Origin: Aeromonas sanarellii
Lineage (GTDB): Bacteria > Pseudomonadota > Gammaproteobacteria > Enterobacterales > Aeromonadaceae
Reading direction: 5' to 3'
NCBI RefSeq assembly: GCF_000820085.1
Contig: NZ_CDBN01000036.1
Location: 1-64,000, forward strand
Length of the DNA stretch: 64,000 bases
Shown one piece after another: positions 8,500 to 17,861 of the stretch. Position 1 is the first letter of the stretch. Each line of letters starts with the position of its first letter. Both the position numbers and the translations under genes were made by a program. The notes beneath the pieces were generated by a model that worked only from the letters and a program-made list of their open reading frames with translations, did not search any database and was not told the DNA's origin.

Positions 8500-8915
8500 G
8501 TTTGTTCAAGGTCTTTGACATTGCAGGCTCCGCCATGAGCGCGCAGTCCGTTCGCCTCAACACGGTGGCGAGCAACATGGCCAACGCCGACAGCGTCAGC
8601 TCCAGCGTGGAAAAAACTTACCACGCCAGGCGGCCAGTCTTTGCCGCCCAGCTGGATCAGGCCATGTCCGACAAGCAGGCCTCGGTAGGGGTGGACGTGA
8701 AAGGCATCGTCGAGAGCGATGCCCCCCTGCTCAAGGAGTACAACCCGAACCACCCCATGGCGGACAAGGATGGCTTCATCTTCAAGCCCAACGTCAACAT
8801 GGTGGAGGAGATGGCGGACATGATCGCCGCCTCGCGCAGCTACCAGACCAATGTCCAGGTGGCCGATGCGGCCAAGAAGATGCTGCAGCAGACGCTCGGC
8901 CTCGGCAAGTCCTGA
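8496..8915 (+). CDS. flgC: Flagellar proximal rod protein FlgC
   Basis: A 139-residue rod protein with the family signature ([18 protein letters not shown]) and C-terminal [23 protein letters not shown]. It assembles with FlgB, FlgF and FlgG into the rod. Start and stop overlap flgB by four bases, so translation is coupled. Confidence 0.96.
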   Translation: MSLFKVFDIAGSAMSAQSVRLNTVASNMANADSVSSSVEKTYHARRPVFAAQLDQAMSDKQASVGVDVKGIVESDAPLLKEYNPNHPMADKDGFIFKPNVNMVEEMADMIAASRSYQTNVQVADAAKKMLQQTLGLGKS

Positions 8916-8930
8916 TAGAGGTGAACCCAG

Positions 8931-8999
8931 ATGACAGAGACCCGTGACCGCCTGTTCGGCCTACGCCGGGCATCGCAAGCCCTAGAGGGGGGAGCATAA
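8931..8999 (+). CDS. 22-codon mini-ORF between flgC and flgD
   Basis: An ATG at 8931 follows AGAGGTG with ideal spacing and opens 22 codons (beginning MTETRDRLFGL, with several Arg) ending in a TAA that directly abuts the GTG start of flgD. No homologue is recognised. It could be a translational coupler or leader for flgD, or simply chance. Existence as a translated product is not shown. Confidence 0.3.
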   Translation: MTETRDRLFGLRRASQALEGGA

Positions 9000-9737
9000 G
9001 TGGCAGATACCTATGACAGCCTGCTGGGTGTCAACCGGACGACGTCGGCCCAGACCAGTACGGTCAACACCAGCACCCAGAAAAAGGAGCTGGATCAGGA
9101 GTCCTTCCTGAAGCTGCTGACCATGCAGCTCTCCTATCAGGATCCGTTCAAGCCGGTGGACAACGCCCAGATGTTGTCCCAGATGACCTCGATGTCGACC
9201 TCCCAGGGGATCAGCAGCCTCTCCACCCAGATGGAGAGCCTCAACAGCCTGATGACCTCGAGCCAGGCGCTCCAGGCGTCGGCCCTGGTGGGCCAGAACG
9301 TGCTCATCCCCTCCAACACGGGGTATGTGGAGAAGGGGGGCACCCTCTCCGGCGTCATCGCCACCGGAGACGGCGGCAGCAACATCAAGGTGACAGTGAA
9401 GGACGAGAGCGGCCAGGTGGTCAAGGAGTTCTCCCTCGAGGGGGACCACAAGGGGAACGTGGCCTTCGAGTGGGATGGCAAGGACAAGTCCGGCAATGCG
9501 GCCAAGAGCGGCAAGTATTCGATAGAAGCGCACGCCACCGTGGATGGCAAGTCAGAGAGCGTGCCCGCCCTGACTTACGCCAAGGTGGAGAGCGTCACCC
9601 TGGGTACGAGCACCAATCCCAGCACCCTCAAGCTCAAGGGGCTGGGCGGCATCTACCTGACCGATGTATTGGAAATTGGCGGGACGGGCGGCAAGTCGAC
9701 CACGACCCCGGCCTCGACCTCTAACGCAGTGATCTAA
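9000..9737 (+). CDS. flgD: Flagellar hook-capping protein FlgD
   Basis: A 245-residue FlgD with the conserved N-terminal block (LDQESFLKLLTMQLSYQDPFKPVDN) and C-terminal beta domains with FEWDGKDKSGN. FlgD caps the growing hook and directs FlgE polymerisation. The start is a GTG, preceded by GAGGGGGGAG, which is the reason for choosing it. flgE starts 10 bases after its stop. Confidence 0.95.
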   Translation: MADTYDSLLGVNRTTSAQTSTVNTSTQKKELDQESFLKLLTMQLSYQDPFKPVDNAQMLSQMTSMSTSQGISSLSTQMESLNSLMTSSQALQASALVGQNVLIPSNTGYVEKGGTLSGVIATGDGGSNIKVTVKDESGQVVKEFSLEGDHKGNVAFEWDGKDKSGNAAKSGKYSIEAHATVDGKSESVPALTYAKVESVTLGTSTNPSTLKLKGLGGIYLTDVLEIGGTGGKSTTTPASTSNAVI

Positions 9738-9747
9738 GGAGAAAGAC

Positions 9748-11106
9748 ATGTCATTCAACAATGCCCTCAGCGGCATCAATGCGGCTCAAAAAGACCTGAA
9801 CGTCACCGCGAACAACATTGCCAACGTCAACACCACTGGCTTTAAGGAGTCCCGCGCCGAGTTCGCCGACGTCTATGCCAACTCCATCTTCGTCAACGCC
9901 AAGACCCAGGTCGGCAACGGGGTGGCGACGGGGGCGGTGGCGCAGCAGTTCCACCAGGGGGCGCTGCAATTTACCAACAACGCGCTGGATCTCGCCATCC
10001 AGGGCAACGGCTTCTTCGTGACCTCGGACGGCCTTTCCAACCTGGATCGCACCTACACCCGCGCCGGTGCCTTCAAGCTCAACGAAAACAGCTACATGGT
10101 CAGCAACTCCGGCGGCTATCTGCAGGGCTACGAGATCAACGCCGATGGCACCCCCAAGGCGGTGAGCATCAACGCGACCAAGCCCATCCAGATCCCGGAT
10201 CGGGCCGGTGAACCGGTCCAGACCTCGACGATCGAAGCGAGTTTCAACCTGCCCTCCACCGCCTCGCCGCTGGCCGCGGGCAACGGCGCCGCCGATGCCT
10301 CCAAGTTCGACCCCAAGGACTCGGACACCTACTCCTCCTCCACCTCGGTGGTGGTCTACGACTCCCTGGGTGAGCCCCACACCATCACCCAGTACTTCGT
10401 GAAAGAAGCCGACCCGGCCGACACGACCCAGGCGGCGGTGCCGACCGCCTGGCGCATGTACCTCTATCAAGGCGACAAGCCCATCGACATCGCGGGCGGT
10501 GTGGCCACCACCATGGCCACCGGTGTCAGCCAGGCGCCCCTGAGCGCGCGGGTGACCTTCGACGCCTCCGGCAAGATGGTCACCCCCACCACCCCGGCGG
10601 TCATCAAGACCGAGCAGCTGGGGGCGGCGGGGGCCGGCATCATCACCAATGGCGCCGACGGTACCCAGGAGATCGAGCTCAAGCTGGGTACCGTGACCCA
10701 GTACGCCTCTCCGTTCGAAGTCAACAAATTGACCCAGGACGGCTCCACCGTCGGCCGCCTGACCAAGGTGGAGATCACCGCGGACGGCATAGTCTCCGCC
10801 ACTTACAGCAACGCCACCACCGTCAAGGTGGCCATGGTGGCCATGGCCAAGTTCGCCAACTCCCAGGGGCTGACCCAGGTGGGCGACACCTCCTGGCGCC
10901 AGTCCCTGCTCTCCGGCGATGCCCTGCCCGGCACCCCGAACTCGGGCACCTTCGGCTCCATCAAGTCGTCGGCCCTGGAGCAGTCCAACGTGGATTTGAC
11001 CACAGAGCTGGTGGACCTCATCACCGCCCAGCGCAACTTCCAGGCGAACTCCCGTTCCCTGGAGGTGAACAGCTCCCTGCAGCAGAACATACTGCAGATC
11101 CGCTAA
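9748..11106 (+). CDS. flgE: Flagellar hook protein FlgE
   Basis: A 452-residue hook subunit. The N-terminal helix (NNIANVNTTGFKESRAEFAD) and C-terminal helix (LVDLITAQRNFQANSRSLEV) are the conserved axial-protein ends, with a variable Thr/Ala-rich middle exposed on the hook surface. Length is similar to Vibrio FlgE. It is followed by a UUCG hairpin and a second sigma-54 promoter, so transcript levels may be split here. Confidence 0.96.
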   Translation: MSFNNALSGINAAQKDLNVTANNIANVNTTGFKESRAEFADVYANSIFVNAKTQVGNGVATGAVAQQFHQGALQFTNNALDLAIQGNGFFVTSDGLSNLDRTYTRAGAFKLNENSYMVSNSGGYLQGYEINADGTPKAVSINATKPIQIPDRAGEPVQTSTIEASFNLPSTASPLAAGNGAADASKFDPKDSDTYSSSTSVVVYDSLGEPHTITQYFVKEADPADTTQAAVPTAWRMYLYQGDKPIDIAGGVATTMATGVSQAPLSARVTFDASGKMVTPTTPAVIKTEQLGAAGAGIITNGADGTQEIELKLGTVTQYASPFEVNKLTQDGSTVGRLTKVEITADGIVSATYSNATTVKVAMVAMAKFANSQGLTQVGDTSWRQSLLSGDALPGTPNSGTFGSIKSSALEQSNVDLTTELVDLITAQRNFQANSRSLEVNSSLQQNILQIR

Positions 11107-11120
11107 GGTGTTTGTGGTTC

Positions 11121-11144
11121 CAAGGGGCGCTTCGGCGCCCCTTG
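11121..11144 (+). terminator. UUCG-tetraloop hairpin after flgE
   Basis: CAAGGGGCGC, loop TTCG, GCGCCCCTTG is a perfect 10-bp stem closed by the very stable C(UUCG)G tetraloop. The bases after it (TCGTCTC) are only weakly T-rich. It may be a partial terminator or a 3' stabiliser between flgE and flgF. Confidence 0.6.
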
Positions 11145-11197
11145 TCGTCTCAGCGCCGCGCTTTTTCCCTCGCTCCTGTCGCCGTGTTTCTCTCTCT

Positions 11198-11213
11198 TGG
11201 CATTCAACTTGCA
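11198..11213 (+). promoter_or_regulatory. Sigma-54 promoter of flgF-flgL
   Basis: TGGCAT-TCAAC-TTGCA fits the sigma-54 consensus with GG-to-GC spacing of 10. It is 39 bases upstream of the flgF ATG, with GGAGG in between, and follows the post-flgE hairpin, indicating a second operon from flgF onward. Confidence 0.8.
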
Positions 11214-11251
11214 GTTCCCCCGCGAGAGTCATCTGTTTGACGGAGGATCCC

Positions 11252-11998
11252 ATGGATCACCTGCTTTACATCGCCATGTCCGGGGCCAAGGAGAACATGA
11301 ACAGCCTGGCTGTGCGTGGCAACAACCTGGCCAACGCCAACACCATCGGCTTCAAGTCTGACTTCGAGCAGGCGCGCAGCATGCAGGCGTTCGGCGAGGG
11401 GCTGCCCACCCGGGTGTTCGCCATGACCGAGCGGCCGGGCCAGAACCTGCAGCACGGCATGCTGATGACCACGGGGCGGGATCTTGACGTCGCCGTCGAC
11501 GGTCCTGGCTGGATTGCGGTGCAGGATCCCAACGGTGCGGAGGCCTACACCCGCATGGGCAACCTGCAGCTCAACGCCGCCGGCAACCTGCAGACCTCCA
11601 CCGGTCTGAACGTGGTGGATGACGCCGGCCAGCCCATAGTGCTGCCGCTGCCCATGGAGAAGATCGAGATCAACCGTGACGGCACCATCAGCGGTCGCCC
11701 CGAGGGGGCTGCCGCCAACCTGCCTGAGGATTTCCAGCGCATCAAGCTGGTCAACCCGGCGGGGGATGCGGTGGAGAAGGGTCAGGATGGCCTGTTCCGC
11801 CGCAAGGATGGCCAGCGGGAGGCCGCGTCTGCCGAGGTGGGCCTGATCGCCGGCTCCCTCGAGGGGAGCAACGTCAACGTGGTCGACGAGATGACCAACC
11901 TCATTCGCCTGCAACGTCAGTTTGAAACTCAGGTCAAGATCATGAAGACCGCCGAGGAAAACGACGAGGCCCAAACCCAGCTGCTGCGTATCAGCTAA
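11252..11998 (+). CDS. flgF: Flagellar proximal rod protein FlgF
   Basis: A 248-residue rod protein with the axial N-terminus (VRGNNLANANTIGFKSDFEQA) and C-terminus (VVDEMTNLIRLQRQFETQVK). It forms the proximal rod below FlgG. The start at 11252 follows GGAGGATCCC. Upstream in-frame codons (from 11108) cross the hairpin and promoter and are not coding. Confidence 0.95.
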   Translation: MDHLLYIAMSGAKENMNSLAVRGNNLANANTIGFKSDFEQARSMQAFGEGLPTRVFAMTERPGQNLQHGMLMTTGRDLDVAVDGPGWIAVQDPNGAEAYTRMGNLQLNAAGNLQTSTGLNVVDDAGQPIVLPLPMEKIEINRDGTISGRPEGAAANLPEDFQRIKLVNPAGDAVEKGQDGLFRRKDGQREAASAEVGLIAGSLEGSNVNVVDEMTNLIRLQRQFETQVKIMKTAEENDEAQTQLLRIS

Positions 11999-12012
11999 TC
12001 AAGGAGCACACC

Positions 12013-12801
12013 ATGAATCCTGCACTCTGGATCAGCAAGACCGGCCTGGATGCCCAGCAGACCAACATCTCGGTCACCTCGAACAACCTGGCGAACGCCA
12101 GCACCGTGGGCTACAAGAAGGCCCGCGCCATCTTCGAGGATCTGCTCTATCAGAACATCAACCAGCCAGGTGGCCGCTCCTCGGCGGACACCGAACTGCC
12201 CTCCGGCCTGATGCTGGGGGCGGGGGCCAAGGTGGTCGCCACCCAGAAGAACCACAGCCAGGGCAACGTCCAGACCACGGACAACTCCCTGGACCTGATG
12301 ATCAGTGGCCGCGGCTACTTCGAAATCCAGCTGCCGGACGGCAGCGCGGCCTACACCCGCAACGGCCAGTTCACCCTGAACGACGAGGGCACCATAGTCA
12401 CCCCGGGCAACGGTTACCCGCTGCAACCGGAGATCCAGATCCCCGAGAACGCCCAGAGCGTCACCGTGGGGGAGGATGGCCAGGTCTCGGTCCAGCTCAA
12501 GGGGGACGGCCAGTCCCAGGTGGTGGGCCAGATCAACACCACGGACTTCGTCAACCCCACCGGCCTGCAGCCCATGGGGGAGAACCTCTTCCTCGAGACC
12601 CAGTCCAGCGGTGCCCCCATTCAGGGGACTGCCGGTGCGGACGGGCTAGGGGTCATCAAGCAGGGGATGCTGGAGACCTCCAACGTCAACGTGACCGAGG
12701 AGCTGGTGAACCTGATCCAGGCCCAGCGGGTGTATGAGATGAACTCCAAGGTCATCTCAGCGGTAGACTCGATGATGTCCTTCCTGACCCAGCGTACCTG
12801 A
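12013..12801 (+). CDS. flgG: Flagellar distal rod protein FlgG
   Basis: A 262-residue distal rod protein. MNPALWISKTGLDAQQTNISV and NNLANASTVGYKKARA are typical FlgG N-terminal motifs, and LVNLIQAQRVYEMNSKVISAVD is the conserved C-terminus. It forms the driveshaft through the L and P rings. The family length is about 260, so it is complete. flgH starts 12 bases later. Confidence 0.97.
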   Translation: MNPALWISKTGLDAQQTNISVTSNNLANASTVGYKKARAIFEDLLYQNINQPGGRSSADTELPSGLMLGAGAKVVATQKNHSQGNVQTTDNSLDLMISGRGYFEIQLPDGSAAYTRNGQFTLNDEGTIVTPGNGYPLQPEIQIPENAQSVTVGEDGQVSVQLKGDGQSQVVGQINTTDFVNPTGLQPMGENLFLETQSSGAPIQGTAGADGLGVIKQGMLETSNVNVTEELVNLIQAQRVYEMNSKVISAVDSMMSFLTQRT

Positions 12802-12813
12802 TGTAGGAGAGCC

Positions 12814-13488
12814 ATGATGAAAGCCATATGGATGCTGGGCCTGCTGACCCTGGCGGGTTGTGCCAGTACCCCCAACACCCCCAAGCCCGACGATCCGGAA
12901 TTTGCTCCCGTCTACGGCGAATCCGAGCCGGTGTCGGTGCGCCCGACCGGGGCCATCTTCCAGCCCGAGCAGGTCAACGGCATCTACTCGGACATCAAGG
13001 CCCACAAGATAGGTGACATCATCACCATCGAGCTGGCGGAGTCGACCTCGGCGTCGAAGAAGGCCAACACCCAGAGCGGCAAGGACAACAGCTTCGATCT
13101 GTCGCCGGTGAGCCTGGGCGGGGTGCCGGTGACGGCGAGCCCCTACAACCTTTCCGCCTCCGTCGATCAGAGCAGCGCATTCAAGGGGCAGGCCAAGGCG
13201 GACCAGAGCAACAGCCTGCAGGGCAACATCTCGGTCAGCGTGGTCAAGGTGCTGCCGAACGGCAACCTGCTGGTGCGCGGCGAGAAGTGGATCATGCTCA
13301 ACAACGGCAACGAATACATCCGCATCACCGGTCTGGTGCGTCCGGAGGACGTCAGCTCCGAGAACAGCGTGTCGTCCCAGAAGGTGGCCAATGCCCGCAT
13401 CCATTACGGCGGGACCGGCGATCTGGCCAACACCCAGGAACAGGGGTGGCTGACCAGCTTCTTCAACGGTCCCTGGTGGCCCATTTAA
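12814..13488 (+). CDS. flgH: Flagellar L-ring lipoprotein FlgH
   Basis: A 224-residue lipoprotein: signal peptide with lipobox LAGC (Cys about 16), then FlgH landmarks (GAIFQPEQVNGIYSD, GDIITIELAESTSASKKA, ENSVSSQKVANARI). It forms the outer-membrane L ring. Two consecutive ATGs at 12814 and 12817 both fit the upstream AGGAGAG. Confidence 0.95.
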   Translation: MMKAIWMLGLLTLAGCASTPNTPKPDDPEFAPVYGESEPVSVRPTGAIFQPEQVNGIYSDIKAHKIGDIITIELAESTSASKKANTQSGKDNSFDLSPVSLGGVPVTASPYNLSASVDQSSAFKGQAKADQSNSLQGNISVSVVKVLPNGNLLVRGEKWIMLNNGNEYIRITGLVRPEDVSSENSVSSQKVANARIHYGGTGDLANTQEQGWLTSFFNGPWWPI

Positions 13489-13497
13489 GACTCGACA

Positions 13498-13523
13498 GCC
13501 CGGATCGCCAAGCCGATCCGGGC
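13498..13523 (+). terminator. Intra-operon hairpin between flgH and flgI
   Basis: GCCCGGATCG and CGATCCGGGC form a perfect 10-bp stem with a six-base loop, with no T-run. It is probably an mRNA processing or stability element rather than a full terminator. Confidence 0.4.
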
Positions 13524-13548
13524 CACAGTGGTTTCGTTAGGAGATGTC

Positions 13549-14646
13549 ATGAACCGATTCCGTCTGCTTGCCCTGCTGTGCTGCCTGTTGCCGCTCGGGC
13601 TGGCGCACGCGTCCCGCATCAAGGATCTCGCCTCGGTGGAAGGGGTGCGCAGCAACCAGCTGATCGGTTACGGTCTGGTGGTGGGTCTGCCCGGCACGGG
13701 TGAGAAGAACAACGCCTTCACCGAGCAGACCTTCAGGACCATGCTCAACAACTTCGGCATCAAGGTGCCGGACAACATCAAGCCCAAGATCAAGGACGTG
13801 GCGCCGGTGGCGATCCACGCGGATCTGCCCCCCTTCTCCAAGCCGGGCCAGACCATAGACGTCACCGTCTCCGCCATCGGCGAGGCGAAGAGCCTGCGGG
13901 GCGGCACCCTGCTGCAGACCTTCCTCAAGGGGCTGGACGGCCGCGTCTATGCGGTGGCCCAGGGCAGCCTGGTGGTCGGGGGCCTGGGGGCCGAGGGGGC
14001 TGACGGTTCCAAGGTGGTGATCAACACCCCGACCGTGGGGCGCATCGCCAACGGGGCGACCGTGGAGCGGGAAGTACCGAACTCCTTCAGCCAGGGGGAT
14101 ACCATCACCTTCAACCTGAACCGGCCCGACTTCACCACCGCCCGTCGGGTGGCCGACGTGGTCAACGATCTGGTGGGGCCCAATACCGCCCAGGCGCTGG
14201 ATGCCACCTCCATCAAGGTGTTTGCGCCGCGGGATCCGGCCCAGCGGGTCTCCTACCTCTCCACCATAGAGAACCTGGAGGTGGATCCGGCGAGCGAGTC
14301 CGCCAAGATCATCGTGAATTCCCGCACCGGTACCATCGTCATCGGCAGCGAGGTCAGGCTGCGTCCGGCCGCCATCAGCCACGGCGGCCTGACGGTCACC
14401 ATCGCCGAGAACCAGCAGGTCTCCCAGCCCAATCCGCTGGCGGGCGGGCAGACGGCGGTCACCAACAACTCCACCATCAACGTGCAGCAGGATCCGGGGC
14501 GCATGTTCAAGTTCGATACCGGCGCGACCCTGGACGACTTGGTGCGGGCGGTGAACCAGGTGGGGGTGGCCCCCGGCGATCTGATGGCGATCCTGGAGGC
14601 CCTGCAGCAGGCAGGCGCCATCCAGGGCCAGCTGGTCATTCTGTAA
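13549..14646 (+). CDS. flgI: Flagellar P-ring protein FlgI
   Basis: A 365-residue exported protein with signal peptide ([16 protein letters not shown]), then [20 protein letters not shown] and the conserved FlgI core. It forms the P ring in peptidoglycan with help from FlgA. The ATG at 13549 follows TTAGGAG; the 13528 in-frame ATG would interrupt the signal peptide start. Its last 24 bases are echoed 61 bases downstream. Confidence 0.96.
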   Translation: MNRFRLLALLCCLLPLGLAHASRIKDLASVEGVRSNQLIGYGLVVGLPGTGEKNNAFTEQTFRTMLNNFGIKVPDNIKPKIKDVAPVAIHADLPPFSKPGQTIDVTVSAIGEAKSLRGGTLLQTFLKGLDGRVYAVAQGSLVVGGLGAEGADGSKVVINTPTVGRIANGATVEREVPNSFSQGDTITFNLNRPDFTTARRVADVVNDLVGPNTAQALDATSIKVFAPRDPAQRVSYLSTIENLEVDPASESAKIIVNSRTGTIVIGSEVRLRPAAISHGGLTVTIAENQQVSQPNPLAGGQTAVTNNSTINVQQDPGRMFKFDTGATLDDLVRAVNQVGVAPGDLMAILEALQQAGAIQGQLVIL

Positions 14647-14683
14647 TGAGGGATGGCGATGCCGCCTCGGGCGGCACCTCCGG

Positions 14684-14707
14684 CAGGGCCAGCGGGTCAT
14701 TTTGTAA
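14684..14707 (+). repeat. Echo of the flgI 3' end
   Basis: These 24 bases match the final 24 bases of flgI (14623-14646, ending in its TAA) at 22 positions. The spacing is 61 bases, so the echo is in another frame and has no start codon. A short GCCGCC/GGCGGC hairpin (14660-14676) lies between the two copies. Confidence 0.75.
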
Positions 14708-14753
14708 CATCTTGAGCGGCAAGAGGTTGCCACGGGCGGCAAAGAGGTAGGTT

Positions 14754-15866
14754 ATGGCAGAGTTCGACACCCAGAGCGGTATCAATCTTGGCATGGTGCA
14801 GGACGTCCAGAACCTGGACAAGCTGCGCCGGATGAGCCAGAGCAAGGAGGGGCAGCAGGGGGCCCTGATGGCGGCGGCCCGCCAGTTCGAGTCCATCTTC
14901 ACCCAGACCCTGTTCAAGGGGATGCGCCAGGCCAACTCGGTGCTGACCGAAGGCAACCCGATGAACAGCAGCTACACCCAGTTCTATGAAGGGATGCTGG
15001 ACGAGCAGCGGGTTGCCGACATGTCGAGCAAGGGGGGCCTCGGCATCGCCGAGATGGTGGCCAGGCAGCTCTCTCCTGACAAGACCTTCACCCATCAGGA
15101 TGGGCGCGTGCTCAAGCTGCCCGAGCGCACCGAGCGGGTCTACAAGCCCTATCAGCCCCCCAGTGCTTCCAACGATCTGATCGCCGCCTCCAAAGTTGGC
15201 AAAGATTTTGCTGATAACGAAATGAAGAGCGAGATGAAGGGTGAGCTGGCTGGGGCTGAGCATCGTCTGGCCCCGCCCCGGCGTCCCCACCGCACCGTGC
15301 CGCCCATGGGCACGGGCCAGCGGGCACCGGCCCTGGACGGGAGCGCCAAGGTGTTCGACAGTCCGGAGGAGTTCGTCGACAGGCTGATGCCGCTCGCCAA
15401 GAAGGCGGCGGACAAGCTGGGGCTGAGCCCGGCGGTGCTGGTGGCCCAGGCCGCCCTCGAGAGCGGCTGGGGCAAGCGGGTGATCAAGGACGGGGAGGGG
15501 CAGATAACCCACAACCTGTTCGGCATCAAGGCCGATCCGCGCTGGGAAGGGCCCAAGGCGGTGGTGAGCACCCTGGAGTACGAGCAGGGGGTGGCCTCGC
15601 GCCAGAAGGCGGCGTTCCGCTCCTACGAGTCGTTTGAAGAGAGCTTCAACGACTACGTGGACTTCCTGACCTCGGGGACCCGCTACAAGGGTGCCCTGGC
15701 CAAGGTGGACAGCCCGGACAGCTATTTCGAGGCGCTGCAGCAGGCCGGTTATGCCACCGACCCCCAGTACGCCAGGAAACTTAAACAAGTGTTGCGCAGT
15801 GATGCCATCGCCGGCTACTCGATGCCCGGCAGCACTGCGACCAGGAACACAGAGATGGAGCTGTAA
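14754..15866 (+). CDS. flgJ: Peptidoglycan hydrolase / rod-capping protein FlgJ
   Basis: A 370-residue two-domain protein. The N-terminal rod-cap domain (about 1-110; AARQFESIFTQTLFKGMRQAN) helps rod assembly. The C-terminal glucosaminidase domain (about 200-350; VAQAALESGWGKRVI with catalytic Glu, NLFGIKAD) cuts a hole in peptidoglycan. A Pro/Arg-rich linker joins them. flgK follows after only three bases. Confidence 0.95.
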   Translation: MAEFDTQSGINLGMVQDVQNLDKLRRMSQSKEGQQGALMAAARQFESIFTQTLFKGMRQANSVLTEGNPMNSSYTQFYEGMLDEQRVADMSSKGGLGIAEMVARQLSPDKTFTHQDGRVLKLPERTERVYKPYQPPSASNDLIAASKVGKDFADNEMKSEMKGELAGAEHRLAPPRRPHRTVPPMGTGQRAPALDGSAKVFDSPEEFVDRLMPLAKKAADKLGLSPAVLVAQAALESGWGKRVIKDGEGQITHNLFGIKADPRWEGPKAVVSTLEYEQGVASRQKAAFRSYESFEESFNDYVDFLTSGTRYKGALAKVDSPDSYFEALQQAGYATDPQYARKLKQVLRSDAIAGYSMPGSTATRNTEMEL

Positions 15867-15869
15867 GCT

Positions 15870-17858
15870 ATGGCAAGCGATCTGCTTGGAATCGGTACCT
15901 CGGGTGTGTTGGCCCAGCAGCGACTGCTGCAGACTACCAGCAACAACATCGTCAACGTCAATAGCCAGGGCTATGTACGTGAACGCACCCTGATCTATAC
16001 CAATTCCGTCGGATTGGGGACGGGAGACATGGTGAGCGAGCGCATCATCAACGCCTATGCCCAGGCCGAGATGCGCCGGGATACCTCCATCTATCAGGCC
16101 TCCAGCACCCGCTACGATCAGCTCTTCCAGCTCGACAGCCTGCTCGGCGATGCCAGCAACAGCGTGGGCACCACCATCACCTCCTACTTCAAGGCCTTCC
16201 ATACCGCCAACGAGTCGCCGTCCGAGATCGGGGGGCGCAAGACGACCCTGAGCGAGCTGGGCGGCATGGTGGACAGATTCCACACCCTCTCCGCCCAGCT
16301 CGACAAGCAGGGGGACACCATCAGCGCCACCATCAGCGACGAGACGGACAGGGTGAACAGCCTGCTCAATAGCATCAACGATCTGAACCAGGCCATCATC
16401 CGCACCCAGGGCACGCCGGAGGAGAACCTGATGCTGTTCGATCAGCGGGACGAGGCCATCCGCCAGCTCTCCGAGAAGATGGAGATCCGCACCGTGACCC
16501 AGCCCAACGGCAGCATGCTGGTGAACATGAGCACGGGGCACTCCCTGGTGCTGGACGGCGGCGTGGCCCAGTTCAAGGTGGTGGCGGGCAACCCGGACTC
16601 CCGGGACGTCACGCTGCAACTGACCCTGGGGGCCAACCAGGCCGACGTCAACGACAAGGATGTGGGGGGGGCCATCGGCGGCCTCTTCACCGCGCGCCGG
16701 GATCTGGAACCGGCCAAGCGGGAGCTCGGGCAGCTGGCGGTCGCCCTGGCCGACGCCATGAACCAGCAGAACCGGCTGGGGATGGATCTGGACAACGAGC
16801 TCGGTGGGGATCTCTTCTCCCTCGGCGCTAGCGATGGCCTGCCCTACAGCCAGAATACCGGCAGCGGCGCCGCCAAGGTGAACTTCGTCCCCGGCAAGGG
16901 AACGGAAGTGACCACCTTCGACTACGAGGTGCAGTTCAGCAGCGCCACCGGCTATGAGGTGTTCTCCATCGACGGTAGCGGCAAGCGTACCTCGCTGATG
17001 ACCGGCACCACGCCCCCCGCCACGTTCGAGGTGGCGGGGCACGGCATCGAGATCGATCTCTCCGGCACCCCGGCCGCCGGCGACAAGATAGCGCTGCAAC
17101 CCACCCGGCATGCCGCCGCCAACCTCGAGGCCGCGATCACCCGGCCAGAGGACATCGCGCTGGCGTCTCCCATCAAGGCGGACAAGAACGCCCAGAACCT
17201 GGGCTCGGGTGAAATCAAGCTGAGCAGTGTCTACAACACGGGGACGGGCTCGGGCTTTGGTGCCAACAATCTGGACCCGAGCGCACCCCAGGTCATCAAG
17301 ATCGACGGCAGCGGCAACTATGAGGTCTACGACAAGAACAACAACCTGCTCGGCGTGGCCCCGGCGTCCAGCAAGGGACAGAACCTGATGTCCGTCCTTG
17401 AGATGCCGTTGGGGACGCCCATAGTGCCGGCCCTGACCCCGGGCTATGACTTCAGCATCACCGGCAAGGTGGAGGCCAACGACAGTTTCACCCTGAGCTA
17501 CAACAAGGACGGTTTTGCCGACAACGCCAACGGCCTGGCGCTGGCGGAGCTGCAGAACAAGGAGCTGGTGCGCAAGAACAACAACGCCGCCACCAGCAAC
17601 GACAAGATGACCTTCAACGACGCCTACTCCGGGCTGGTGAGCGGGATCGGCAACAAGACCAGCCAGGCCAAGACCCTGCTGCAGGCCAACGAGGCCAAGT
17701 TGACCCAGAGCACCGGCATCTACGAGAGCGTCTCCGGGGTCAACCTGGAGGAGGAGGCGGCCAACCTCATCCGCTTCCAGCAGTCCTATGCGGCCTCGGC
17801 CCAGATAGTGAACACCGCCAAGACCATCTTCGACACCCTGCTCTCCTCCGTGAGGTAA
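15870..17858 (+). CDS. flgK: Hook-filament junction protein FlgK (HAP1)
   Basis: A 662-residue hook-associated protein, longer than the 547-residue E. coli protein because of a larger central variable region. Conserved ends: N-terminal LLQTTSNNIVNVNSQGYVRE and C-terminal GVNLEEEAANLIRFQQSYAASAQIV. It forms the first junction layer between hook and filament; its chaperone is FlgN at the other end of this block. flgL begins three bases after its stop. Confidence 0.95.
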   Translation: MASDLLGIGTSGVLAQQRLLQTTSNNIVNVNSQGYVRERTLIYTNSVGLGTGDMVSERIINAYAQAEMRRDTSIYQASSTRYDQLFQLDSLLGDASNSVGTTITSYFKAFHTANESPSEIGGRKTTLSELGGMVDRFHTLSAQLDKQGDTISATISDETDRVNSLLNSINDLNQAIIRTQGTPEENLMLFDQRDEAIRQLSEKMEIRTVTQPNGSMLVNMSTGHSLVLDGGVAQFKVVAGNPDSRDVTLQLTLGANQADVNDKDVGGAIGGLFTARRDLEPAKRELGQLAVALADAMNQQNRLGMDLDNELGGDLFSLGASDGLPYSQNTGSGAAKVNFVPGKGTEVTTFDYEVQFSSATGYEVFSIDGSGKRTSLMTGTTPPATFEVAGHGIEIDLSGTPAAGDKIALQPTRHAAANLEAAITRPEDIALASPIKADKNAQNLGSGEIKLSSVYNTGTGSGFGANNLDPSAPQVIKIDGSGNYEVYDKNNNLLGVAPASSKGQNLMSVLEMPLGTPIVPALTPGYDFSITGKVEANDSFTLSYNKDGFADNANGLALAELQNKELVRKNNNAATSNDKMTFNDAYSGLVSGIGNKTSQAKTLLQANEAKLTQSTGIYESVSGVNLEEEAANLIRFQQSYAASAQIVNTAKTIFDTLLSSVR

Positions 17859-17861
17859 GTC

